A DNA stretch of 28,274 bases, from IMG/VR virus record IMGVR_UViG_3300027849_000047, positions 1 through 28,274 of that record. One strand, given 5' to 3'. A program made the translations under genes and the position numbers. The notes under the pieces are model-generated. The model had not been told where the DNA came from. It made no database searches and saw only the letters and a list, made by a program, of their open reading frames with translations. Origin of the DNA: a virus. Shown piece by piece: positions 21,386 to 28,274 of the stretch (positions are counted from its first letter, which is position 1; every line of letters begins with the position of its first letter).

Positions 21386-21415
21386 TTGAAACATACACTA
21401 ATAAATGTGTATAAT
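21386..21415 (+). promoter_or_regulatory. TTGAAAC-N17-TATAAT promoter of the clamp-loader group
   Basis: TTGAAAC 21386-21392, 17 bases, TATAAT 21410-21415, then TACTATAAATT; gp44 ATG at 21438. TATCTTTG at 21381-21388 overlaps the -35 part and matches the Bacteroidota -7 consensus TAnnTTTG, perhaps by chance. Confidence 0.75.
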
Positions 21416-21437
21416 TACTATAAATTAAACTCAAAAA

Positions 21438-22388
21438 ATGATACACGCATTATTTACAGAAAAATACAGACCAAAAGATCTTACTGATTTAATTCTTCCA
21501 GAAAGAGTAATGAATAAGTTTAAAGATGGTTTAACACAAAACATGTTGTTTGCAGGATCACCTGGTACTGGTAAGACGTCAACTGCAAAAGCAATTGTAC
21601 AACAATGGGATCTTCCATATCTATACATAAACGCATCGACAGATACGTCAGTGGATGTTATTCGTACAAGGATTACAGACTTCTGTTCAACCATGTCAAT
21701 ATTAGATGATCGTAATAAATTTAAAGTAGTTATATTAGATGAGGTCGATGGTGTATCGGATCAATTCTTTAAAGCACTTCGTGCAACAATGGAAACATTT
21801 GCAAGTAACTCAAGATTTATTGCAACGTGTAATTACATTAATAAATTACCAGATCCTATTCTTTCAAGATTCGAAGTAATTAACTTTGATTTTGATAAGG
21901 CAGAGGAAAACGAACTAACAAAGAAATATATCCGTAGAGTATATGATATTTGTGGAAAAGAAGAAATGACAATTGAAAAACCAGCATTGGTTGAATTTGT
22001 ACGTAGAAACTTTCCAGATTTAAGATCTACTCTAAACAAGTTACAAGGATTTAAAACACAAGGAACAAAGAATATTGGGGTTGAAGATGTAAAGAAATTT
22101 AATTCAGTCTATAAAGATGTATATGAATTAATATTCAATCAAACAGATCCAGTTAAAAACTATCAGTATTTAGTTGGTGAATATTCAAACAGAGTTGATG
22201 ATGTACTCCAAACATTAGGAGAAGAATTTATACAATATATTCAATCAGAAAAGCCAAGTGCTGCTAGATTTATTCCACAGATTGCAGTTACTGTAGCAGA
22301 ACACCAGGCTCAACGTAATCTAGTAATAGATCAAGTTATAACTCTTTTAAGCTGCGTCTATAAATTACAAGAAATAGTTAGACAATAA
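21438..22388 (+). CDS. 44: Clamp loader large subunit gp44 (AAA+ ATPase)
   Basis: 316 residues (T4 gp44 is 319). The RFC-type N-terminal KYRPKDL, Walker A GSPGTGKT at 40-47, Walker B VVILDEVDG (DEVD 101-104), sensor 1 around TCN (130-132) and the SRF arginine-finger motif (143-145) are all present and in order. The C-terminal 150 residues would be the collar domain. Four gp44 subunits plus one gp62 open and load the gp45 clamp in an ATP-driven step. In T4 it lies next to 45 and 62; here it is 19 kb from 45 and is followed by RNase H, then the gp62 candidate. Confidence 0.95.
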   Translation: MIHALFTEKYRPKDLTDLILPERVMNKFKDGLTQNMLFAGSPGTGKTSTAKAIVQQWDLPYLYINASTDTSVDVIRTRITDFCSTMSILDDRNKFKVVILDEVDGVSDQFFKALRATMETFASNSRFIATCNYINKLPDPILSRFEVINFDFDKAEENELTKKYIRRVYDICGKEEMTIEKPALVEFVRRNFPDLRSTLNKLQGFKTQGTKNIGVEDVKKFNSVYKDVYELIFNQTDPVKNYQYLVGEYSNRVDDVLQTLGEEFIQYIQSEKPSAARFIPQIAVTVAEHQAQRNLVIDQVITLLSCVYKLQEIVRQ

Positions 22389-22444
22389 TTTTTTTATGTC
22401 GCAAAAAAGGTTTATATTTACATATACAAAATAAAACATACAAT

Positions 22445-23671
22445 ATGAAATTAGGTAAACACACATTATTAATAGATGGTAATTATTTTCTACACAGTAG
22501 ATTATTCGTTCTTCCAAACAAAAAAGGTGAACAATTACTAGGAACTGAAGATAGTCAAAAAGGATTAATGCGAAAGCTATGTATTGATTTTGCTTCAGAG
22601 TTGCGTAAGATGTCAACATTCGTTGATCAAATCGTAGTTACTGTAGATTCTAAATCATGGCGTAAAGATTTATTTCCGGAAGCTCAATATAAAGGTACTA
22701 GAGTACAAGATAATTCAGTAAACTGGAAAGCAGTGTTTAGTGTATACGCTGAATGGCAAGAAATTCTTGCTAAACAAGGTGTAGTAATTCATCAAATCAA
22801 TGGAGCAGAAGCAGATGATGTTATATTCGGATGGTCAACTCAATTAAACAATGAAGGTAGAAACTGTATAGTATGGTCGGGTGATAGAGATCTTATCCAA
22901 CTTGTTAATTACAATGATGCAACAGATGCATACTCTTTATGGTATTATAGTTCTAGAAGAGTGTTAATTGGCTTTGAAGGTTTCGAAGACTTATTAACTA
23001 AAAGAGCTACTGATACAATGTCAAATGATGATTTATTATTTAACATGTCTTCAGATGCAACTGCACAAGATCAAGCTAAAGAAAATCTAACAGAATGGAT
23101 ACGCACTAATCGCGTAACTACTCAAGAAATAAATTGTGATGATTTTATCTTTACAAAAATAATACAAGGAGATAAGTCAGATAATATTAGAAGTGTTGTC
23201 ACATGGACTAAAACAGCAGCTAGCGGTAAAATAATGAATTATTCTATCACAGAAAAGAATGCTAATAAAATATTAGATAAGTTTAAAGAAACTGAAGGTG
23301 ATTTTACAATAGATAAATTCTTCAATAAAGATTGCGTTTCTTTAATTGTAGATATCATACACACAACTATAGGTAAATCAACTCCAGAAGAAATACGCGC
23401 TAGATTCAATCAAAACTTAGATCTAATGCTCTTACACTTTAATACAATACCAGATCCTATTCAAAAGCAAATCTATAAGGCTATAGAATCAGATCTTACA
23501 ATAATGCCAATTGTTCAAAAACTTACAAAGATGGAAGTTATATTAGAAGGAACTGATTGGTTACAGAAGAAAGGAACAGCAGCACCCGGTGGATATAATC
23601 CATTTGCAGGATTAAAAACACCTGAAACAAAGGGACATGCAGACAGTACAATAACTAAAGAGTTATTTTAA
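22445..23671 (+). CDS. rnh: RNase H / 5'-3' exonuclease (FEN1-type), long form
   Basis: 408 residues; T4 RNase H is 305. The metal-binding acids are all recognisable: IDGNYFLH (Asp11), VTVDSK (Asp68), AEADDVI (121-127), SGDRDLIQL (Asp147, Asp149) and GDKSDNI (about 239-245), which begins the helix-hairpin-helix element; YKGTR at 82-86 is the usual basic motif. The enzyme removes RNA primers and adjacent DNA from lagging-strand fragments. There is extra sequence around 170-230 and a 60-residue C-terminal tail rich in Gly/Pro/Thr that ends STITKELF, like the clamp-binding ends of other replication proteins here. Upstream is a weak possible promoter (TATATTTA at about 22411). Placed between gp44 and the gp62 candidate. 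Confidence 0.92.
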   Translation: MKLGKHTLLIDGNYFLHSRLFVLPNKKGEQLLGTEDSQKGLMRKLCIDFASELRKMSTFVDQIVVTVDSKSWRKDLFPEAQYKGTRVQDNSVNWKAVFSVYAEWQEILAKQGVVIHQINGAEADDVIFGWSTQLNNEGRNCIVWSGDRDLIQLVNYNDATDAYSLWYYSSRRVLIGFEGFEDLLTKRATDTMSNDDLLFNMSSDATAQDQAKENLTEWIRTNRVTTQEINCDDFIFTKIIQGDKSDNIRSVVTWTKTAASGKIMNYSITEKNANKILDKFKETEGDFTIDKFFNKDCVSLIVDIIHTTIGKSTPEEIRARFNQNLDLMLLHFNTIPDPIQKQIYKAIESDLTIMPIVQKLTKMEVILEGTDWLQKKGTAAPGGYNPFAGLKTPETKGHADSTITKELF

Positions 23672-23675
23672 ATAT

Positions 23676-24104
23676 ATGCTAGACGAAACAAAATTATTCG
23701 ATTTCGTGAAAATCATGTTCACGAAGCAAAAGGACTATAGTAACATAAAGAACTTCAATAAGAAGCGCCATCACTTTATGATTAATAGATTCTTTGCTAT
23801 CAAGTTTCCATCAAACGCTCAATTGTTTAATGTTAATGGTATTAATCCTATAGCAGTTATCGATAGCTGGGCTTTAGTTGCATCTAGATTTAGAGCAGTT
23901 CCGCGCTGGGTTTATACAAAGACAAAAAAATCAGCAAAAGCAAAGGTAAGTAAATCTAAATATATACCAAGCGATGAAGTTATTAAATTCTTTATTGATA
24001 AGAATGAAATAGGAATGAGAGAGTTTAAGGAACTTGAGAAGTTCGCACTTGATGAGTTACACACCACACTGAAGGCGATTGAAAAGTCGATACAAGTGTA
24101 TTAA
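23676..24104 (+). CDS. 62: Probable clamp loader small subunit gp62
   Basis: 142 residues (T4 gp62 is 187). RHHFMINRFFAIKFPSNAQL followed by WALVASRFRAVPRWVYTKTK lines up with the T4 gp62 pattern of a helical MVENALSQFPE-like stretch followed by AAVPRGKRYGKWAK (small residues, VPR, then basic/aromatic). The C-terminus is a helical, basic segment. gp62 is the non-ATPase subunit of the clamp loader; its presence two genes after gp44 and right after RNase H fits. Divergent family, so the identity depends on this one motif plus context. Starts 4 bases after the RNase H stop. Confidence 0.6.
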   Translation: MLDETKLFDFVKIMFTKQKDYSNIKNFNKKRHHFMINRFFAIKFPSNAQLFNVNGINPIAVIDSWALVASRFRAVPRWVYTKTKKSAKAKVSKSKYIPSDEVIKFFIDKNEIGMREFKELEKFALDELHTTLKAIEKSIQVY

Positions 24105-24115
24105 TTAGTTTACAA

Positions 24116-24772
24116 ATGAATATTAGTAATTTTCCTACAGTAGTAGATGTTACATTATATAGATACAATCACTTAGATAATAGATTGTGGGTTAAAATCA
24201 AAAACGACTTGGATTACATCGAAGTTGATGAAGATTCTGTAATTGTTGATATTGATCAATTAAGAAAACTTATAGAAGTTAATTACTCCCCTATGATTAA
24301 TAGGATCAAGTCGGTTGGTGCAGATTTTTTACATAAAAAAGTAAATTCACCATATTTCATATATAGGATGCTTGACGATCTTGTTAATTTAAAATATCTT
24401 AAGATAACAAAAAGCTATGATAAAGAATTTACTAGAATTCTAGAAATAGACGGCGATAAACTTCTTAAATTTGATTTTAAAGTATTATCAATGACAATTA
24501 GATTACATGATTGGTTTTACACTAAAGAATTAAAAGTACTTAATCCTATATTAGAGGAATTAAAAATATTAGAGGAGGGTGTTCCATATAAGAGAATAAA
24601 ACTAATAGATTTATTAGATATACTTGATATATGGGTAAATAAGGAAATAGATCAAGATATTGATGAAGATACTGAGATAGATCCTATGCCATTGGTTACT
24701 GAATTAATGGACCTAATAGACCCTAAGATAGAAAGAGACAATCCACTTGTATTAATAGTTACAGATTATTGA
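24116..24772 (+). CDS. Hypothetical protein (218 aa)
   Basis: 218 residues, acidic overall with many Asp and Ile/Leu, no Cys and only one Ala, and no signal peptide or membrane segment. A central part (VNSPYFIYRMLDDLVNLKYL, then ITKSYDKEF and ILEIDGDKLLKFDFK) looks like a mixed helix-strand domain; the tail is very acidic (DQDIDEDTEIDPM). Not recognised. It is the last gene of the clamp-loader group, 11 bases after the gp62 candidate, so probably expressed with replication proteins. Confidence 0.6.
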   Translation: MNISNFPTVVDVTLYRYNHLDNRLWVKIKNDLDYIEVDEDSVIVDIDQLRKLIEVNYSPMINRIKSVGADFLHKKVNSPYFIYRMLDDLVNLKYLKITKSYDKEFTRILEIDGDKLLKFDFKVLSMTIRLHDWFYTKELKVLNPILEELKILEEGVPYKRIKLIDLLDILDIWVNKEIDQDIDEDTEIDPMPLVTELMDLIDPKIERDNPLVLIVTDY

Positions 24773-24783
24773 TATATTTAATT

Positions 24784-24792
24784 GAATATATA
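24784..24792 (+). promoter_or_regulatory. GAATATATA, variant of the late motif
   Basis: GAATATATA, 21 bases before the ATG at 24814; GATATATT at 24771-24778 is a second imperfect copy. Position fits a late promoter for the membrane and neck genes, but neither copy is exact. Confidence 0.4.
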
Positions 24793-24813
24793 GATTAAAT
24801 TAAAGGTTTAATC

Positions 24814-25251
24814 ATGAAAATATTTAATAATTTCGGAAAGAGAGAAGCACTAATATATATTATAGTTGTTCTTTGGATTGTAATGGGAATTTATGCCGCA
24901 TTTAAAGCATCAAGCCTATCAGATCTTGCAATATATTTTGGATCACTAACAGCATACGCAGCAACTTATGTGTGGGCAGAATCTAAAAGACCAAGTGGTA
25001 AAACAGGGATAATGCGTAAAGGTCCTCATTCTAGAAGAGAGATGATGATATATGTTGTAGTTCTTCTTTGGGCTATTGCTGGATTTGTATCAATGTACTT
25101 CTCTAGAGATTTAAATGATTTATCAGTTTACTTTGCATCGCTAACAGGTTTTGTAGCTTCTTGGATTGCTGGTGAAAAATACAAACCAGAAGATACTGTC
25201 ATTAAGGATATTAAAACCGAAGATGAAAATATAGAAAATATAGAAGAATAA
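24814..25251 (+). CDS. Four-helix membrane protein with internal duplication
   Basis: 145 residues with four hydrophobic helices at about 12-30, 37-54, 77-95 and 103-120, arranged as two copies of one two-helix unit 65 residues apart: REALIYIIVVLWIVMGIY with DLAIYFGSLTAYAATYVW, and REMMIYVVVLLWAIAGFV with DLSVYFASLTGFVASWIA. A positively charged loop (KRPSGKTGIMRKGPHSRR) joins them and predicts an inside loop; the C-terminal 20 residues are acidic. Function is not recognised. Small size, membrane location and a late-type context allow a holin or envelope-modifying role, but duplicated hairpins are not typical of known T4 holins. The stop overlaps the next start by one base. Confidence 0.72.
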   Translation: MKIFNNFGKREALIYIIVVLWIVMGIYAAFKASSLSDLAIYFGSLTAYAATYVWAESKRPSGKTGIMRKGPHSRREMMIYVVVLLWAIAGFVSMYFSRDLNDLSVYFASLTGFVASWIAGEKYKPEDTVIKDIKTEDENIENIEE

Positions 25252-27200
25252 TGGTTACAGGATATACAGCAACAGAATACGGTGATTTTTTAATAGCATC
25301 ACTTAGAGATCCATACTATAATACTGCTAAAGTACTCGGTTGGGAAATTATAGCAGGGGTTCAGAATTTTCAAACAGTTGGAACTATTTCAACTACATTA
25401 GGAACTACTAAAGTAAACGGAAATTTAACTAATTTTAATCTATTTACACCTGGTGATAAATTAATACTAGGTAATACTGAATACACTATAGATACTATAA
25501 CATCACAAATTGAACTAGACTTTACTGAGAATGTAGATTTTACAACAGCAGGTCTTGAGTATTATAAACCAACAGATGCTTCAAATTTCTTTGATTATGA
25601 GTATAGATGGTCAACTGATAATACTCAATTTTCAGAATTAAGACCACTTAATACTGATTTAGGATATCCAAACTTATTAGGATTAATCTTTGATCCATCA
25701 AAGCCATTATGGTTAGATGTTAGAGCTGAGGTTTCTGCATTATCAACTGGATCAACTATTTCAATTATATCAATAACATACACGCTAGAAACAGAAGCAG
25801 GTATTATTGAAAGCTGCCCTCAATTTTGTGTTGAATGTGCTGACCCATTTGCAATGAATGGATGTCCTAACATTGAAGTTTGCGCAGATGATAATTTATT
25901 TAACCCATATAATTTAAATAAGTCAGTTAATATTTATAAACAACTTATGGATATGACTAGTAATATATTCGGACATCAGGTTCAATACTTTAGAACCGAA
26001 TCCGATATGAGAACTGAGGATGTTCACTTAATGGAATATTCATTGCATAATGTTGTAGATAAGCAAAACGTTAAGGTATTGGTTCCAGATAATGAATTTC
26101 CAGATGAGTCTATGACATATGATGTTTTTGGAATGGAATTTGCAGAATTTGAAATTCATATTACTGCTGCTGCATTTGAAGCTGCATTTGGCGCAGGTAA
26201 AAAACCAAGGAACAAAGATTATATGTTTATTCCAATTATTAATAAAATGTATGAAATTAGTTCATCATCACTTGCTGATGAGTTTAATCACGCCTCGTCA
26301 TATTGGAGGGTAATGTTAGTGAAATATCAGGATAGATCATCGGTGATCAAGAACCAGTTCGAGGTGGACACAGATAGTCTAGTAACTGGAGTTGAAGAAG
26401 TATTTGGAGAACGTCAAAAAGAAGAACAAGAAAAAGATACAAACCCTCAACAATTTCAAACAGTTTCAACAGCATATAGAGATGGTATTAGAGGATTTAT
26501 AGATCAAAAATTAAAAATAGAAGATTATGATCTAAAAAATAGATGGACTGTAGTTAGTAAAAATTACTATGATCTAACAGATGTTGTAGCAACCCAAACT
26601 GCTGTAGAATATTCAATAGCATCAAAACTAGCATCAACCGACAATTTAGCAATTTCACTATGGTTTAACCCACAATTCGAAAGTACAGATACTTCAGAAT
26701 ATGTATTGTTTGGTGATTTAGCAGCACTCGGAGGATTTAAAATATACATAAGTGCAACTAATCTTAGGATTAATGCAGGTGGAAATGATTATGTATTTAC
26801 ACACAGTACTTTATTACAAAAAGGAGAATGGTATGGACTTGTATTGAATATAAATAATAAATTCCTACAAGTGTCAGCATCATTATATAGATTAGATTCA
26901 ACAGGTAATAGTGGAACAGCAATAGGAAGTAGACCACAGGATAATAATAACGATTTAATAAAAGAATACACAACAGTCATGGACGTTTCTTCCCAATTAG
27001 TTTGGGACACTGGTTCTAATTATCACTTAAGAGGTAACAATACAAAAATGACAAACATTAGAGTATTTACTAATGTAATAGAATTAGAACAACATAGCAA
27101 TATATTAAATCAATATGTTGTGAGAGATAATCAATTATCAATCATTATAGATAATGCAATTCCAAGTTTAGGCTATCAACGTTTCAAGAACGCTAGATAG
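25251..27200 (+). CDS. Neck-like structural protein (gp14-related core) with LamG-like domain
   Basis: 649 residues. About 290-370 contains FGMEFAEFEIHITAAAFEAA, then GKKPRNKDYMFIPIINKMYE and SSYWRVMLVKYQDR, whose order (FGM, I, F, G-x-x-P, D, P, EI) follows T4 neck protein gp14 (256 residues). Its place just before the terminase genes also fits, since T4 has 13-14-15-16-17. Residues 189-212 carry a cluster of six cysteines (SCPQFCVEC, NGCP, EVCA). From about 430 a jelly-roll region, NLAISLWFNPQF and LQKGEWYGLVLNINNKFLQV, looks like a LamG/concanavalin-like carbohydrate-binding fold. The N-terminal 190 residues are beta-rich. I infer a neck protein carrying a sugar-binding decoration; the gp14 link is tentative. 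Confidence 0.5.
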   Translation: MVTGYTATEYGDFLIASLRDPYYNTAKVLGWEIIAGVQNFQTVGTISTTLGTTKVNGNLTNFNLFTPGDKLILGNTEYTIDTITSQIELDFTENVDFTTAGLEYYKPTDASNFFDYEYRWSTDNTQFSELRPLNTDLGYPNLLGLIFDPSKPLWLDVRAEVSALSTGSTISIISITYTLETEAGIIESCPQFCVECADPFAMNGCPNIEVCADDNLFNPYNLNKSVNIYKQLMDMTSNIFGHQVQYFRTESDMRTEDVHLMEYSLHNVVDKQNVKVLVPDNEFPDESMTYDVFGMEFAEFEIHITAAAFEAAFGAGKKPRNKDYMFIPIINKMYEISSSSLADEFNHASSYWRVMLVKYQDRSSVIKNQFEVDTDSLVTGVEEVFGERQKEEQEKDTNPQQFQTVSTAYRDGIRGFIDQKLKIEDYDLKNRWTVVSKNYYDLTDVVATQTAVEYSIASKLASTDNLAISLWFNPQFESTDTSEYVLFGDLAALGGFKIYISATNLRINAGGNDYVFTHSTLLQKGEWYGLVLNINNKFLQVSASLYRLDSTGNSGTAIGSRPQDNNNDLIKEYTTVMDVSSQLVWDTGSNYHLRGNNTKMTNIRVFTNVIELEQHSNILNQYVVRDNQLSIIIDNAIPSLGYQRFKNAR

Positions 27201-27207
27201 AAATCGG

Positions 27208-27215
27208 GATAAATA
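27208..27215 (+). promoter_or_regulatory. GATAAATA, variant of the late motif before gp16
   Basis: GATAAATA, intermediate between GATATATA and the T4 late consensus TATAAATA, 22 bases before the ATG at 27238. TATAAT at 27220-27225 lacks a properly spaced TTGAAAC. Confidence 0.4.
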
Positions 27216-27237
27216 ATCTATAATAAAACACATAAAT

Positions 27238-27888
27238 ATGTCAGAAGATAAAAAGAGTATTAATTCACAAGCAGAGGATATTAGAAAAGAGCTTGATGAT
27301 TTGATTGGAAATAATGATACAATACAGGACGTTATCGAAACGGACCCTGAATTACCGTCAAAGCGAGATCTTCCAACATTACCAACATACGGGGAACTAA
27401 AGATAAGCTCATCAAATAAAGCAAAGAAAACTATTACGTCACTAATGAAATTTTATCTGGATAAAGATATTATTGAAAAGGACGAATACATTCAAGCTAA
27501 GAAAAAGATTGATGAAATGACAATGGGTTCTCTTATTTATCAGCTACAGGCAGGTGAAAGAGCACTAACAACTTTATTAGAAGCAATTGAAGATGGTGAA
27601 GTAGCCCCAAGAATGTTTGAAGTTCTTGCAACTTTACAAAAATCAATGCTAGATATTATCAAATCTCAAACAATGTATTTAATGGCAGCTGAGGAAGGTG
27701 CTAAGAGAATCGCAAGGGATATTGAAATATACAAGAAAAGAGATGACGTTAGAGAAATTGACGCATCAACGCCATCTGGCAGAACTTCCAACGATAATGT
27801 TCAAAGAGGAACAAAGGATATTATGAGAATGATACAGAATGGAATCCAGGATGATCAGATCGAAGATGTTGAAATAACAGAAGAATAA
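27238..27888 (+). CDS. 16: Small terminase subunit gp16
   Basis: 216 residues (T4 gp16 is 164). The central helical pair (GSLIYQLQAGERALTTLLEA, then EVAPRMFEVLATLQKSMLDI and IKSQTMYLM) matches the core coiled coil of T4-type small terminases, and the ends are charged and probably disordered. Small terminase rings recognise or organise concatemeric DNA and stimulate the gp17 motor and nuclease. It is followed directly by the gp17 start with no gap, the usual T4 arrangement. No helix-turn-helix DNA-binding domain is obvious, as in T4. Confidence 0.85.
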   Translation: MSEDKKSINSQAEDIRKELDDLIGNNDTIQDVIETDPELPSKRDLPTLPTYGELKISSSNKAKKTITSLMKFYLDKDIIEKDEYIQAKKKIDEMTMGSLIYQLQAGERALTTLLEAIEDGEVAPRMFEVLATLQKSMLDIIKSQTMYLMAAEEGAKRIARDIEIYKKRDDVREIDASTPSGRTSNDNVQRGTKDIMRMIQNGIQDDQIEDVEITEE

Positions 27889-28274
27889 ATGAGTGATATA
27901 GATAATAGATGGGTACCTAAAGGTGAATCCGCAGACGACGCTAGTAAATTGATATGGTCAAGTAAAAGTATCAATGAATTACTACTAGCATTGGATCAGG
28001 GATACCGTCCTTCTGTCTCCATGCCTTTTTATGAAGGAAAGCAATTTTTAAGAAGAGGTAATATTGTATTTGAATATACAAACGAAGAAGTTACAGAATT
28101 AGCCAAGTGTGCACATGATATTGTATATTTTGCTGAAAAGTATGCAGTTGTAATGACAGATAATGGAGTTCAGCAGGTTAAGTTGAGAGATTATCAAAAG
28201 CAAATGCTTAGAGACTTTCAACATAATAGATTTAATATAGTATTGGCTTCTCGTCAAATGGGTAAAACCGTAAC
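27889..28274 (+). CDS. 17: Large terminase subunit gp17, N-terminal part (truncated by window end)
   Basis: ATG directly after the gp16 stop; 128 codons are visible and the frame runs off the right edge. The N-terminal part ends in VKLRDYQKQMLRDFQHNRFN (about 97-116) and the Walker A SRQMGKT (121-127), the exact layout of T4 gp17 (LRDYQ, then SRQLGKT). The full protein would be the packaging motor ATPase with a C-terminal RNase H-fold nuclease, which is outside the window. The Walker A lies about 40 residues closer to the start than in T4, so the N-terminus is shorter. Confidence 0.95.
   Translation, partial: MSDIDNRWVPKGESADDASKLIWSSKSINELLLALDQGYRPSVSMPFYEGKQFLRRGNIVFEYTNEEVTELAKCAHDIVYFAEKYAVVMTDNGVQQVKLRDYQKQMLRDFQHNRFNIVLASRQMGKTV

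Noticed and set aside
26119-26313. Second + strand frame inside the neck-like gene
   Set aside because: Fully inside a larger supported gene, with low-complexity Leu/His content and no start context.

Overview
The window is a contiguous piece of a T4-like (Straboviridae-type, 'T4 supergroup') contractile-tail phage genome. It is strongly AT-rich, almost every gene is on the + strand, and genes are packed with short gaps or overlaps. Recognisable T4 homologues cover replication and recombination (gp45, part of gp43, UvsX, gp41, gp47, gp46, gp44, RNase H, probably gp62), late transcription (gp55, possibly gp33), head (gp4, gp20, a gp67-like core protein, a gp21-gp22 fusion, gp23), tail and neck (gp15-like, gp14-like) and packaging (gp16, start of gp17). 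A Bacteroidota host is likely but not proven: starts lack Shine-Dalgarno sequences and sit behind A-rich leaders, and one gene is a DUF2805/TIGR03643 protein, a family I associate mainly with Bacteroidota.

Layout. 1-191 is the tail of a class I ribonucleotide reductase large subunit. 192-1579 holds small accessory genes (DUF2805, a zinc ribbon, two unknowns) bounded by terminators. 1640-6010 is the first replication operon: sliding clamp, the C-terminal half of the DNA polymerase, two small unknowns, UvsX, a small possible winged-helix protein and a 2-oxoglutarate/Fe(II) oxygenase. 6013-10609 is the second: gp41 helicase, a gp33-like candidate, gp47 and gp46. 10613-12603 carries two late-type structural genes. 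12608-14095 holds late sigma gp55, gp4 and an unknown protein. 14101-20873 is the head module. 20870-21370 is the only minus-strand gene. 21386-24772 is the clamp-loader/RNase H group. 24784-28274 holds a duplicated membrane protein, a neck-like protein with a LamG-like domain, and the terminase genes.

Two promoter classes can be read by eye. Four sites have TTGAAAC (one TAGAAAC), exactly 17 bases, then TATAAT; they precede the clamp, helicase, gp55 and clamp-loader genes. A second motif, (A)GATATATA, precedes the structural genes (gp15-like, 11796, portal, protease-scaffold, major capsid, 19887) and is the best candidate for the gp55-dependent late promoter. Five or six rho-independent terminators separate these units.

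The most unusual points are: a family B polymerase split between motifs A and B, with its N-terminal half outside this window; a prohead protease fused in frame to the scaffold, with a likely internal scaffold start and a candidate protease site at the junction; a shared C-terminal -LF ending on three proteins expected to bind the sliding clamp; and a + strand terminator lying inside the minus-strand gene. There is no gene-free stretch over 300 bases (the longest is about 180, before the major capsid gene). I saw no tRNA, CRISPR or insertion sequence.
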